This document shows, one piece after another, positions 10,899 to 19,779 of a DNA stretch of 64,000 nt. The notes under the pieces are model-generated. The model searched no databases. It was not told the DNA's origin and saw nothing but the letters and a program-made list of their open reading frames with translations. Origin of the DNA: Synechococcus sp. Nb3U1 (lineage in GTDB: Bacteria > Cyanobacteriota > Cyanobacteriia > Thermostichales > Thermostichaceae). Each line of letters opens with the position of its first letter. The first letter of the stretch is position 1. Made by a program: the position numbers and the translations under genes. The stretch spans positions 377,001 through 441,000 of the forward strand of contig NZ_JAKFYQ010000001.1 of the NCBI RefSeq assembly GCF_021533835.1, given 5' to 3'.

Positions 10899-11949
10899 CC
10901 AGGGAGGCGTCGGTTAGCAACTGTTTGGCGGCCTCTTTCAAACGGTTCTCTGAGAGGTCGGGCAGCTCAATCCGAGTGCAGATGCGATTAAAATCTCGCT
11001 GCAACCCATACTGATAGGTGGGATCGTAGTGCTGCTCCAGCAGCTCCTGCACAAATAAGGGCCAATCTTTGTTCTCGATCAGCTCAAACCACCGTTGCAA
11101 ACGGGCTTTCCCGTAGCGCGGTTTTAAGGGCAGCAGTTTCTGTTTTAACACCTGCGGATGCTCGATCCAGTGGGGATAGTGGGCGATCAACCCCGCCACT
11201 CGCTCGGCCATGGGTAGGCGTACCTCCACACAATCGGCCTCGGTGAGGGCTTGCCAAAGGGTGGGTGGGAGATGGAGCTGGCCTACCTTGGCACTTTCCG
11301 ATTCCACCCACACCAACCGGGTGGGATCCCAGCCCAAAAAGGCTTGCAGCAGCTGGCTCTCAAACCCCTTTTGACTGGGTTGTGGCAACTGCCACTCTGC
11401 CCCCAGTAGGGATCCCCGATGACGGGCCAACCCCTCTAAGTCCAGTACCTGTGCCCCCTGCACCCGCATTTGATGGAGTAACTGCGTTTTGCCGCTCCCC
11501 GTTGCTCCAGACAAAACCCGGTAAGTAAACAGTTGCGGTAGGGTCTGAAGCTGCCTGCGCACCCAAGCTCGGTAGGTCTTGTATCCTCCTTCCACCACCG
11601 TGACCAGCCAGCCCACCTGGGACAACACCAGGGCTAAACTGCCGGAGCGCTGCCCCCCACGCCAGCAGTAGATCAAGGGGCGATAGTCAGGGTCTTTCTC
11701 GGCAAAATGAGTTTGTAAGTGGCGGCTGATGTTCTGAGCCACCAGGCTAGCCCCCCGTTTGCGGGCCGTGAAGGGATCCACCTGCTTATAGAGCGTTCCC
11801 ACCTCCGCCCGTTCCGCATCCTCCAAAACCGGCAGATTAATCGCCCCCGGCCAATGATCCTCCGCAAACTCCGCCGGAGAGCGCACATCGATGATTTCGC
11901 TATAGCTGTGGAACCAAGGTTCTGCCGTGAATTGAATCGGGGGAGACAC
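10882..11949 (-). CDS. mnmH: tRNA 2-selenouridine synthase MnmH (SelU)
   Basis: MnmH replaces sulfur with selenium (via a geranylated intermediate) at the wobble 2-thiouridine of some tRNAs. The 355-residue protein has an N-terminal rhodanese domain (DVRSPAEFAEDHWPGAINLP) with catalytic Cys95 in YCWRGGQRSGS, and a P-loop GATGSGKT at 148-155 in the C-terminal half. The family arrangement is complete and length is typical. It overlaps the tail of the convergent dppA gene. No selenophosphate synthetase gene is in the window, so selenium supply cannot be judged here. Confidence 0.95.
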   Translation of the reverse strand: MSPPIQFTAEPWFHSYSEIIDVRSPAEFAEDHWPGAINLPVLEDAERAEVGTLYKQVDPFTARKRGASLVAQNISRHLQTHFAEKDPDYRPLIYCWRGGQRSGSLALVLSQVGWLVTVVEGGYKTYRAWVRRQLQTLPQLFTYRVLSGATGSGKTQLLHQMRVQGAQVLDLEGLARHRGSLLGAEWQLPQPSQKGFESQLLQAFLGWDPTRLVWVESESAKVGQLHLPPTLWQALTEADCVEVRLPMAERVAGLIAHYPHWIEHPQVLKQKLLPLKPRYGKARLQRWFELIENKDWPLFVQELLEQHYDPTYQYGLQRDFNRICTRIELPDLSENRLKEAAKQLLTDASLASSAR

Positions 11950-12092
11950 AAGCCCAGAGATAAAAATGGCAAACTTTGTTTTATCTTGGCAGGTCTTGGG
12001 ACTTGGCCAGGGATCCTTGCTCCAGATTCAAGATTCACCTTGCGAGAAGGATTGGGCAACCCTAGAGTAATATCACCCCAATTTGCGACCAG

Positions 12093-12812
12093 ATGATCCA
12101 TTCTTTCGCCAGAGGTGCCATGGGATCCTACGTTGCGGCAGAACCCTACCCTTATCCTTACAATGGCGACCTACGGCCCGACAATACCGCCCTGATCGTC
12201 ATCGATATGCAGACGGATTTCTGCGGCGTTGGCGGCTATGTGGACAAAATGGGCTACGACCTCTCCCTCACCCGTGCCCCAATCGAGCCGATTCGTCGAG
12301 TTTTGGCGGTGATGCGGGACAAGGGCTTTTTGATTTTGCATACCCGCGAAGGTCATCGTCCCGATCTCTCAGATCTGCCGGAAAACAAACGCTGGCGCAG
12401 TCAACGCATTGGGGCAGGCATCGGGGATCCCGGCCCATGTGGGCGCATTTTGATCCGAGGGGAGCCAGGCTGGGAGATCATCCCCGAATTGGCACCCCTT
12501 CCAGGAGAGGTAATCATCGACAAACCCGGCAAGGGATCTTTCTACGCCACCGATTTGGACTTGATCCTGAAGCGCAAAGGCATCCAAAACCTAATCCTGA
12601 CGGGTATTACCACCGATGTGTGTGTCCACACCACCATGCGGGATGCCAACGACCGTGGTTATGAATGTTTGTTGCTGTCCGATTGCACAGGTGCCACAGA
12701 CTACGGAAATTATCTCGCGGCTCTGAAAATGATACAGATGCAAGGCGGTGTTTTCGGAGCAGTCGCCAGTTCTGCGGCTTTGCTCGAGATACTCAAGGGA
12801 GTTGAGGGGTGA
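12093..12812 (+). CDS. Isochorismatase-family cysteine amidohydrolase (biuret/ureidoacrylate type)
   Basis: A 239-residue cysteine hydrolase of the isochorismatase superfamily; the ATG at 12120 ([16 protein letters not shown]) is an alternative and perhaps better start. The catalytic triad is visible: Asp38 in VIDMQTDFC, a Lys in [16 protein letters not shown], and Cys177 in [12 protein letters not shown]. The sequence feel is close to biuret hydrolase and RutB ureidoacrylate amidohydrolase, which release ammonia from ureido compounds. The neighbouring ABC ATPase (13.0 kb), the urea transporter (14.6-21 kb) and HyuA (23.7 kb) fit a nitrogen-scavenging role. Exact substrate is inference. Confidence 0.88.
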   Translation: MIHSFARGAMGSYVAAEPYPYPYNGDLRPDNTALIVIDMQTDFCGVGGYVDKMGYDLSLTRAPIEPIRRVLAVMRDKGFLILHTREGHRPDLSDLPENKRWRSQRIGAGIGDPGPCGRILIRGEPGWEIIPELAPLPGEVIIDKPGKGSFYATDLDLILKRKGIQNLILTGITTDVCVHTTMRDANDRGYECLLLSDCTGATDYGNYLAALKMIQMQGGVFGAVASSAALLEILKGVEG

Positions 12813-12846
12813 AGCTCAAGGTTGTTCTGGAGCCCAGTAAAAATCC

Positions 12847-12889
12847 TCAAGCAAGCCCTGCTTGATTTAGACCATTGATTTAGACCATT
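12847..12889 (+). terminator. Hairpin and 13-bp direct repeat after the amidohydrolase
   Basis: TCAAGCA (12847-12853) pairs with TGCTTGA (12859-12865), loop 5, followed by TTT. A 13-base unit, GATTTAGACCATT, is then repeated in tandem (12864-12876 and 12877-12889) and ends in TTTTTT. The stem plus following T-runs could terminate the amidohydrolase transcript. The tandem repeat is unexplained. Confidence 0.45.
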
Positions 12890-12967
12890 TTTTAGAGCTC
12901 CTCAAATTCAATTCATGTACCGTCCTTGTCACCCACCAGATAATCCCCTCAGGAGATCTTTCCATCC

Positions 12968-14512
12968 ATGACCACCACCGCCCGATCCCAAGTCTCCACG
13001 ACCCAAGAAGCCCCTCCAGAACTGGAAGCCGTCAACATTACCAAACGATTTGGATCCCTGGTGGCTCTAGACCACGTTTCCATGAAGCTAAGGCCGGGAT
13101 CCTTCCATGCCCTTCTGGGAGAAAATGGAGCCGGTAAAAGCACCTTGGTTAAGTGCATCATGGGCTTTTATCATGCCGACTCTGGGGATATTTGTATTGG
13201 CAAACGAGCCCGTGCCATCAACAGTCCACGCGATGCCTACCACTACGGCATTGGCATGGTATACCAACATTTCACCTCTGTACCTGCCATGACCGTGGCG
13301 GAAAACTTAGTGTTGGCCCGTCCTGATCTACCGCTGGTAATCAACTGGAAAGAGGAGCAAGAAAAGTTGGCTGCCTTCATGGAAACAGCTCCGTTTCAGG
13401 TGAACTTACGGGCCTCTATTTCCGATTTGGCAGCAGGAGAAAAACAAAAAGTAGAAATTCTCAAGCAACTTTATTTGAATACCAAAATCCTGATTTTGGA
13501 TGAGCCGACTTCTGTTCTCACCCCCGAGGAAGCCGACGAAGTCTTGGGCCTTGTACGTCGTTCGGTGGAAGCTGGAGAATTGAGCGTCTTGCTGATTACC
13601 CACAAATTTCGGGAGGTGAATGCCTTTGCCGATGAGGTGACGGTGTTGCGGCGTGGAAAATTGGCCGGCCACGGTGAGGTGAAGGATCTGTCTACAGCAG
13701 AGATGGCTGAGATGATGCTGGGCCAGCAACGGGTGCAGGTGCAACTGGAAAAAGCCCTAGGCGAAACGGGATCCCCCCTCCTGCAAATTGAAGGGATCCA
13801 TGCCGATAAAGACAATGGCTTGCCCGCTGTACGGGGGGTAACCTTAACAGTTCATGGCGGTGAGATCGTCGGGATCGCAGGGGTTTCCGGCAATGGCCAA
13901 CGGGAATTGATGGAGGTTCTGGCGGGGCAGCGGATGGCCACGGGGGGTCAAATCAAGGTGAATGGACAACTGTATACGGCAACCCGGGCAGAAATGGTGC
14001 GTCACCGAGTTTGCTGCCTGCCGGAGGAACCTTTGAGAAATGCCTCAATCCCCAATATGAGCGTTGGGGAAAACCTGGCTCTGCGCTGTTACGACCGGGA
14101 TCCGATGGCGAAAGGCTGGATGTTGATCTGGCAAGAAATTTGGCGCTCTGCCCGGGCCTTGATCGGGCAATTTAAGGTGAAAACACCTACCGCCCAGACC
14201 CCGATTGGCAACTTGTCGGGTGGCAATGTGCAGCGGGCGGTTCTGGCTCGGGAATTATCCGGGGATCCGCAAATTTTGATTGCTGCGAACCCTTGTTTTG
14301 GCCTAGATTTTGCGGCAGTAGACTACATTCATTCCCAAATTGTGGATGCCCGCAACCGGGGGGTTGCCGTTTTGCTGATGAGCGAAGATCTGGATGAACT
14401 GCTGAAACTTTCCGATCGCTTGGTGGTGATGGCGGGAGGTCAATTCGTCTACGAAAGTCCCATCGGCAGTGCGGATCTCAAGGAGATTGGCCACAAGATG
14501 GGCGGTCACTAG
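12968..14512 (+). CDS. ABC transporter ATPase, two-domain, nucleoside/simple-sugar type
   Basis: A 514-residue protein with two fused ATP-binding domains, as in RbsA/YufO-type importers of nucleosides or simple sugars. Domain 1 has Walker A GENGAGKST (51-59), a divergent signature LAAGEKQK and Walker B ILILDEPTSVLTP. Domain 2 has the degenerate P-loop GVSGNGQRE typical of this class, and signature LSGGNVQRAVLAREL. No permease or binding-protein gene is beside it, so partners must be elsewhere. Its position between an amidohydrolase and the urea transporter suggests uptake of a nitrogenous compound such as a nucleoside or pyrimidine derivative; this is inference. Confidence 0.9.
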   Translation: MTTTARSQVSTTQEAPPELEAVNITKRFGSLVALDHVSMKLRPGSFHALLGENGAGKSTLVKCIMGFYHADSGDICIGKRARAINSPRDAYHYGIGMVYQHFTSVPAMTVAENLVLARPDLPLVINWKEEQEKLAAFMETAPFQVNLRASISDLAAGEKQKVEILKQLYLNTKILILDEPTSVLTPEEADEVLGLVRRSVEAGELSVLLITHKFREVNAFADEVTVLRRGKLAGHGEVKDLSTAEMAEMMLGQQRVQVQLEKALGETGSPLLQIEGIHADKDNGLPAVRGVTLTVHGGEIVGIAGVSGNGQRELMEVLAGQRMATGGQIKVNGQLYTATRAEMVRHRVCCLPEEPLRNASIPNMSVGENLALRCYDRDPMAKGWMLIWQEIWRSARALIGQFKVKTPTAQTPIGNLSGGNVQRAVLARELSGDPQILIAANPCFGLDFAAVDYIHSQIVDARNRGVAVLLMSEDLDELLKLSDRLVVMAGGQFVYESPIGSADLKEIGHKMGGH

Positions 14513-14519
14513 CGGTAGA

Positions 14520-14600
14520 AGAAGGGAGTGCCTTGATCAAATCTAGTCTAGATCAATCAAACCAGGTCAAATCTAGATCAACTAGATCAAAATGTCGGGG
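14520..14600. repeat. Short iterated motifs between convergent genes
   Basis: The gap between the convergent ABC ATPase and urtE holds overlapping copies of TCAAATCTAG and CTAGATCAA (about three each). No gene or clear terminator is seen. Low-complexity expansion is the simplest reading. Confidence 0.4.
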
Positions 14601-14632
14601 GATGTCTTTCGGGTACTCCTTTCCAGTCAATC

Positions 14633-15400
14633 CTAAACCGAGAGGTGAGAACGGACTTTTTCTTCGTCCATCTGGCTGGTAAAGCCTTCCATAATCAAGG
14701 CTCCGTTTTCTACTAGATAAAAATAATCGGCTAGGCTCTGGGCAAACTCGAAATACTGTTCTACTAACAGTACCGCAACCCCCCGCTCTTGTTTAATGCG
14801 GGTGATTGCTTCTTCGATCTCGATAATGATAGAGGGCTGGATCCCTTCTGTGGGCTCATCCAAAAGTAGCAGCTTCGGATCCGCTACCAAGGCCCTGGCA
14901 ATGGCCAGTTGCTGCTGTTGTCCACCGCTTAAATCTCCTCCGAGTCGCTTGAGAAAAGAACGCAGAATTGGGAACAACTCATAAATAAACTCCGGGACAA
15001 CTCTTGCTTTGTGGGGAGCAGCCTCTAGACCTACCAAGAGATTTTCCTCTACAGTTAAACGGGGAAAGATTTCTCGCCCCTGAGGCACGTAGCCAATCCC
15101 GGCACAGGCCCGTAGGTTAGGGGGATAGTGGGCGATGGGATCCCCATTGAAAGTGATGCTGCCCGTACAGTCTTTCAGAAGCCCCATTAGGGCTTTTAGG
15201 GTGGTGGTTTTACCCATGCCATTACGACCGAGAAGGCAAACCGCTTGGCCGGGAAAAATCTTGAAGGAGAGATCCTTTACAATTAAGCTTTGCCCATAGT
15301 AGACCTTCAGATTGGAAACCTCTAGTAGAGGTCTAGAGCTATTCTGGGACATGTTTCGAGTCGCGGTGGCTTCTTCTGTATTCATTTGCCTTGCTTCCAT
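14633..15400 (-). CDS. urtE: Urea ABC transporter ATP-binding protein UrtE
   Basis: Second ATPase of the high-affinity urea ABC importer, LivF-like. 255 residues, with Walker A GRNGMGKTT (58-66), signature DLSGGQQQQLAIARAL and Walker B LLLLDEPTEGIQPS. EGIQPSIIIEIEEAI is typical of UrtE rather than of LivF. The start could also be Met6 or Met17, because the first 20 residues look like a short extension. It is the last gene of the urt cluster, 25 bases after urtD on the minus strand. It couples ATP hydrolysis to urea uptake through UrtB/UrtC at the plasma membrane. Confidence 0.93.
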   Translation of the reverse strand: MEARQMNTEEATATRNMSQNSSRPLLEVSNLKVYYGQSLIVKDLSFKIFPGQAVCLLGRNGMGKTTTLKALMGLLKDCTGSITFNGDPIAHYPPNLRACAGIGYVPQGREIFPRLTVEENLLVGLEAAPHKARVVPEFIYELFPILRSFLKRLGGDLSGGQQQQLAIARALVADPKLLLLDEPTEGIQPSIIIEIEEAITRIKQERGVAVLLVEQYFEFAQSLADYFYLVENGALIMEGFTSQMDEEKVRSHLSV

Positions 15401-15425
15401 AATAGGGTTAATCAGAAATTGATAT

Positions 15426-16193
15426 TTATCCTTTGGCTTTGTGGGATCCGAGATAAACCTCGATGACCCGTGGGTCGTTCTTTACATCCTCAAAACTGCC
15501 CTCACACAACAGCGCCCCTTGATGCAGCACAGTCACTTTCCGAGCAATTTGCCGGACAAACACCATATCATGCTCGATGACCACAATTGTGTGATCTTGG
15601 GCTAGAGATTGGATCAGTTCTCCTGTGGCCTCTGTTTCTTTATCCGTCATCCCAGCTACACATTCATCCAGCAGCAGCAAATCGGGATCCTGAGCAATCA
15701 CCATGCCAATTTCTAGCCATTGTTTTTCCCCGTGAGAGAGCAAACCTGCCGGGATCCGATCTTTGTGGGTGAGGCCAATCGTTTCTAGTAAGGCATCAAT
15801 TTTATCCCTTAAAGCTCGCTTGCCAAGTAAAGTGGAGAACACCCCTTTATTGGGGTTAAAAGACAATTCCAAATTCTGACGTGGGCTGAGATTTTGATAG
15901 ACCCGTGGAGTTTGAAACTTGCGACCGATCCCAAAGATCGAGATTTGATATTCCTTGAGCTTGATCAGATCCTTCCCCTTAAATAGGACACGCCCCTTAG
16001 TAGGTTTGACCTTGCCTGTCAAGACATCCAAGAAGGTAGTTTTACCCGCTCCATTCGGGCCGATCACCACCCGCAATTCCCCTTCATCTAGCGAAAATTT
16101 CAGGCCATTCAGGGCCTTAAAGCCATCGAAACTGACGGTGAGATCCTGAATTTGTAGAATTTGTCGAGTGGCAGGAGGGGCTTCAGTTAACAT
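15426..16193 (-). CDS. urtD: Urea ABC transporter ATP-binding protein UrtD
   Basis: First ATPase of the urea importer, LivG-like, 255 residues. Walker A GPNGAGKTT (45-53), KFQTPRVYQNLSPRQNLELS in the Q-loop region, a signature variant LLSHGEKQWLEIGMV, and Walker B LLLLDECVAGMTDKE. The LSHGEKQ signature and CVAGMTDKET are UrtD hallmarks. It is separated from urtC upstream by an inserted Uma2 gene, but remains on the same strand as the rest of urt, so it may still be read from the urtA promoter. Confidence 0.95.
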   Translation of the reverse strand: MLTEAPPATRQILQIQDLTVSFDGFKALNGLKFSLDEGELRVVIGPNGAGKTTFLDVLTGKVKPTKGRVLFKGKDLIKLKEYQISIFGIGRKFQTPRVYQNLSPRQNLELSFNPNKGVFSTLLGKRALRDKIDALLETIGLTHKDRIPAGLLSHGEKQWLEIGMVIAQDPDLLLLDECVAGMTDKETEATGELIQSLAQDHTIVVIEHDMVFVRQIARKVTVLHQGALLCEGSFEDVKNDPRVIEVYLGSHKAKG

Positions 16194-16266
16194 GAGTACC
16201 TACATCCAAAGTTAGGGGTTAAACATTCATTTTCAACGAACTCAATAAGTCAGCGACAGTGGTTGA

Positions 16267-16797
16267 CTAAGGGATCCCTTGTAACACTGGTAATGGGTCG
16301 GATCCCTGTAGACTTTTGGGCAACCGATCCGGATAAAAGGCCACCACTGATCGATCCGGCGGATCGATCCGCCAGACCAACTGTCCTCCTTGCTCTAAAG
16401 AAAACAAGATCTTGCGAATCACCAAGCCAGAGTTCTGGTCAGGAGAGAGAATCTCAATTATCCAACCCGGTGGGACTAACACATCATCCGTTACTTCTCC
16501 AGCACTATTGAAATCAATATGTTCCCAAGTTAAAATAACTACATCTGATACAATCGAACGCCCTGCAAATGGACAGCGGAGTTCGGGAAAAGCATAAGCA
16601 ATCTTTTCTGGCTTGGTTAACTGATGGATCCCAGAGGCAATCTCAAACTGAAGAATACTATGCTGGCGCTTAGGCATGGGTTTCTGATAAATTTGCCCAT
16701 CGAAAAACTCCAGTGCTGGTTTCTCCTCCGGCAACTTCAGGAAGTCCTCCAGAGAAGAAGGTGCGGTGAGGGTGGTTGCCATCGTTATCGGCCCCAT
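16267..16797 (-). CDS. Uma2 (DUF820) family nuclease-like protein inside the urt cluster
   Basis: Uma2/DUF820 proteins have a PD-(D/E)xK nuclease fold and are hugely expanded in cyanobacteria with unknown roles. Visible motifs: SDVVIL (Asp), PPGWIIEILSPDQ (Glu), VIRKILFSLEQGG (Lys) and QLVWRIDPPDRSVV. The 176-residue frame stops at TAG right after LPVLQGIP. Reading on gives 16 more codons (STTVADLLSSLKMNV) to a TAA at 16219, which look like the usual Uma2 C-terminus, so the present stop may be a nonsense mutation. It sits between urtD and urtC, an unusual place, implying insertion into the operon. Confidence 0.85.
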   Translation of the reverse strand: MGPITMATTLTAPSSLEDFLKLPEEKPALEFFDGQIYQKPMPKRQHSILQFEIASGIHQLTKPEKIAYAFPELRCPFAGRSIVSDVVILTWEHIDFNSAGEVTDDVLVPPGWIIEILSPDQNSGLVIRKILFSLEQGGQLVWRIDPPDRSVVAFYPDRLPKSLQGSDPLPVLQGIP

Positions 16798-16829
16798 AAC
16801 TCGGATCCCTTCTACCTTAAACTGTCCAT

Positions 16830-17972
16830 TTAAGCTGGGAAGGTATTGGCTAAGCGCCTACGCCAAAGTTGGAAGGTGACCCACAGTTGTTTGCCCTGGG
16901 TGCGCACCCAACCCACCAGCCCATCCGGCAGCACCAGCACCACCAGTAGGAATAAGCCCCCCTGGAAGAAGAGCCAAATTTCCGGGAAACTCTCACTCAG
17001 AAGGCTCTTGGCGAAATTGACCAACACCGCTCCGATTACCGCACCTACCAAGCTAGCCCGGCCCCCCACCGCTACCCAAATTACCATCTCAATAGAAAAA
17101 GGAATGGACATGGCATTGGGGGAAATGATCCCAGTCTGCAACGTAAATAGAGCTCCGGCAATTCCTGCCAAACCCGCAGACACGGCGAAGACCAACACCT
17201 TAAATCCGGTTGGGTTATAACCCGAAAAGCGCACCCGCGGTTCATCATCCCGAATCGCCACCAGGATCCGTCCAAACAGGCCACTGGTGAGCCAACGGCA
17301 GAGTAAATAGGCTAAGGCCACAAACAAAATGGTTGTCACGTAGACTGCAAAGCGCATCTCAGAAGAGTTAACACTAATTCCAAACAAAGTTCTAAAGTCT
17401 GTCAGTCCATTGGTGCCGTTGATCAGCCTTTGCTGCCCATTGAAGAAATTAAAGAAAATGATTGTTGTGGCCTGCGTCAGGATGGAAAAATAAACTCCCC
17501 GGATCCGATTCCTGACCACCAAATATCCCAGAGCTGCCGCCACTAAAGCCGGAATCACAAAAATGGCAATAGCCGTAAAGGGAAAAGAATAAAAGGGCCG
17601 CCAAAACCAGGGCAATTCTGTCACCCCGTATAAGCTAAAAAACTCCGGGATCCGGCCATCGGGCAGCTGCAAATTCAGGTGCATGCCTAGGGCATAACCC
17701 CCCAAGGCGAAAAACACCCCATGCCCTAGGCTGAGCATGCCCGTATAGCCCCAGATGAGGTCGATCCCTAAAGCGACAATGCTGAGAGCCAGAAAGCGGC
17801 CCAACAAGTTGAGACGGAAACTGGACAACATGGCCGGGGCCAGAAAAATCAGGGCCAGTACCACCCCGATCAAGATCGCCGCTTCCAGGAAGAGCTTCTG
17901 GCGTGGAGAGAAATCCCGTTCTTGGGCGGGGATCACCATCACTTCAGAATCAGAGGGGTGAAGCACTTTCAT
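16830..17972 (-). CDS. urtC: Urea ABC transporter permease UrtC
   Basis: LivM-like membrane permease of the urea importer, about 380 residues with about ten hydrophobic segments. Conserved blocks include DLIWGYTGMLSLGHGVFFALGGYALGMHL near residue 65-95 and WVAVGGRASLVGAVIGAVLVNFAKS near the C-terminus. The ATG at 17972 is chosen because it overlaps the stop of the upstream DUF29 gene as ATGA, a translational-coupling arrangement; the frame itself extends to 18008. Together with UrtB it forms the channel in the plasma membrane. Confidence 0.95.
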   Translation of the reverse strand: MKVLHPSDSEVMVIPAQERDFSPRQKLFLEAAILIGVVLALIFLAPAMLSSFRLNLLGRFLALSIVALGIDLIWGYTGMLSLGHGVFFALGGYALGMHLNLQLPDGRIPEFFSLYGVTELPWFWRPFYSFPFTAIAIFVIPALVAAALGYLVVRNRIRGVYFSILTQATTIIFFNFFNGQQRLINGTNGLTDFRTLFGISVNSSEMRFAVYVTTILFVALAYLLCRWLTSGLFGRILVAIRDDEPRVRFSGYNPTGFKVLVFAVSAGLAGIAGALFTLQTGIISPNAMSIPFSIEMVIWVAVGGRASLVGAVIGAVLVNFAKSLLSESFPEIWLFFQGGLFLLVVLVLPDGLVGWVRTQGKQLWVTFQLWRRRLANTFPA

Positions 17973-18457
17973 AGGCTCGAAGGGGTAGAGGATGGAAGAT
18001 CTGACCAAAAAGATTCGCTCAATACCGTTTGCAGAGTCAGATCTATAGGCAACTGTTCAGGGATCCTTTGGTCAGGGTATTCGAATTGAACAGTCTCCCG
18101 AGCCTCCTGCAAGAGTTCCGGCAGGCTTTCCAGAAGCAGACGATTCAAACTGGGAGAATCTTTGAGGTTACGCTGCATTTGCCGCCGTTGCTCACGGATA
18201 GTTAATTCCCAACTGCGGTAGTTTTCGGGTTGAGGCAGATAGCACCGTTTGAGCAGGTGTTGTAGAAGAATTTCTGCCCGATTGAGGATCTCTCGCTTTT
18301 CAGAGCGGCCCAAGCTCTCTACCTCGTCAATCAGATTCTCCAGATCCAGGTGATCGAAATCCCGATTTTTGAGATGTTCCACCGTGTTCAGGATCCAAAG
18401 GTAGAAATCCTGGTCGTAGAGACTAGTAGACTGGGCTGATTCCAAGGTTTCTGCCAT
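17969..18457 (-). CDS. DUF29 family protein inside the urt cluster
   Basis: A 162-residue DUF29 protein, a family abundant in cyanobacteria with no firm function. The family pattern is clear: LYDQDFYLWILNTVEHLKNRDFDHLDLENLIDEVESLGRSEKREI, then LLQHLLKRCYLPQPENYRSWELTIREQR. It is predicted helical, acidic and cytoplasmic. It sits between urtB and urtC, 29 bases after urtB, and its stop overlaps the urtC start (ATGA). Its insertion has therefore captured translational coupling with urtC. Not part of known urt operons to my knowledge. Confidence 0.9.
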   Translation of the reverse strand: MAETLESAQSTSLYDQDFYLWILNTVEHLKNRDFDHLDLENLIDEVESLGRSEKREILNRAEILLQHLLKRCYLPQPENYRSWELTIREQRRQMQRNLKDSPSLNRLLLESLPELLQEARETVQFEYPDQRIPEQLPIDLTLQTVLSESFWSDLPSSTPSSL

Positions 18458-18486
18458 GGGATCCCTCGCAATACTTCTACCTCATC

Positions 18487-19644
18487 CTAGGCATCCACCG
18501 TTCGGCCCTTCTCTGGGAAAAGACCGCGGGGGCGCACCTGCAAAAAGGCCACGATTAGGGCAAAGACCATCACCTTGGCCATGCTGGTGGTGGCAAAAAA
18601 GTTGAGGGTATCGGTCAAAATGGGCACTCCTGGAAAGATCAAGGCCAAGGTGCCGGAACCGATCAAAAAGTTGGCAATGCCAATCCCCAAGGCGGCAACA
18701 ATGCTGCCCAAAAGCTTGCCCACTCCTCCCACCACCACCACCATAAAGGTATCCACGATGTAGTTTTGGCCGGTATTGGGCCCTACAGATCCCAGCAAGC
18801 TAACCGCTACCCCCGCCACCCCTGCCAAGCCGGAGCCGATGGCAAAGGTGAGGGCATCTACAGTTCGGGTCGGGATCCCGACGCAGGCGCTCATGGCCCG
18901 ATTTTGGGTGACCGCCCGGATCCGCAGTCCCCAGCGGGTGCGCTGCAGAAAAATGTACAGACCGATGATGCAGAGAATAGTGAGGCTAATGATGAATAGG
19001 CGAGTATTGGGCAGAAAGAGATTGCCCACCGGGATCCCACCCCGCAGCCAACGGGGAGCGGTCACGTCTTTGTTCTGAGCCCCAAACCAGGGTTGGGTAA
19101 CCGCCAGGGCATAGGTTTGCGCCAGCACCCGCCCGCCCACAGTTACAATCGCCGTGGAAAGCACCAGCAACAGGGTGAGTACCCAGCCTTTGATTCGCGG
19201 CCAATCCACCCGTTTGGCCAGCAACCACCAGCCCCCAAAGAACAGCAAACCAAACACTCCCAGCCGCAAAGCCAGTACCCAATTGACGCTGCGCACAAAC
19301 TGCTGCAACATCAGGCTCACCCCCCAAGTGGCCAGTAGGGTTTCCAGCGGACGACCGTACAAGAAGCGGATCACCCCCCGTTCTAGTCCCCACCCCACCA
19401 AAGCTGTCACCAAAAAAGCCGCGATCAAGGCTGGAAAAATGTAGAACTCCCGCCAGGGATCCCCCAGTTGTCGGAAGCCATTTTGCACCAGAAAGGTGGT
19501 GTAGGCCCCCAACATCATCAGCTCCCCATGGGCCATGTTGATTACCCCCATGAGGCCGAAGACAATCGCCAGACCCAAAGCCGCAATCAGCAGCACAGTG
19601 CCGATACTGATGCCATTAAACAGACTGTCGAAGAGCAGGGTCAT
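18487..19644 (-). CDS. urtB: Urea ABC transporter permease UrtB
   Basis: LivH-like permease of the urea importer. The ATG at 19644 (MTLLFDSLFNGISIGTVLL) is preferred to the frame opening at 19704, giving 385 residues. Diagnostic segments: ALGLAIVFGLMGVINMAHGELMMLGAYTTF near the N-terminus, the central RTRWGLRIRAVTQNRAMSACVGI loop that contacts the ATPase, and VVVVGGVGKLLGSIVAALGIG. Many membrane segments. It follows urtA by 135 bases. The order urtA-urtB-(DUF29)-urtC-(Uma2)-urtD-urtE is the canonical order apart from the two insertions. Confidence 0.95.
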   Translation of the reverse strand: MTLLFDSLFNGISIGTVLLIAALGLAIVFGLMGVINMAHGELMMLGAYTTFLVQNGFRQLGDPWREFYIFPALIAAFLVTALVGWGLERGVIRFLYGRPLETLLATWGVSLMLQQFVRSVNWVLALRLGVFGLLFFGGWWLLAKRVDWPRIKGWVLTLLLVLSTAIVTVGGRVLAQTYALAVTQPWFGAQNKDVTAPRWLRGGIPVGNLFLPNTRLFIISLTILCIIGLYIFLQRTRWGLRIRAVTQNRAMSACVGIPTRTVDALTFAIGSGLAGVAGVAVSLLGSVGPNTGQNYIVDTFMVVVVGGVGKLLGSIVAALGIGIANFLIGSGTLALIFPGVPILTDTLNFFATTSMAKVMVFALIVAFLQVRPRGLFPEKGRTVDA

Positions 19645-19779
19645 AAGCTGGGGATCCTCATCCGAATGAATCTCAGGAAGCCTTATGGTAAGAAAGCTAA
19701 ACACCTTCTCAGAACACTAAGGCGGGATCCCCCCTGGCTCCAGACCTGACCAAGGGATCCCGACATCCATCTGCTAAGA

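Noticed and set aside
12093..12119. The first nine codons of the amidohydrolase as a signal peptide
   Set aside because: Too short and not hydrophobic; the ATG at 12120 may simply be the real start.
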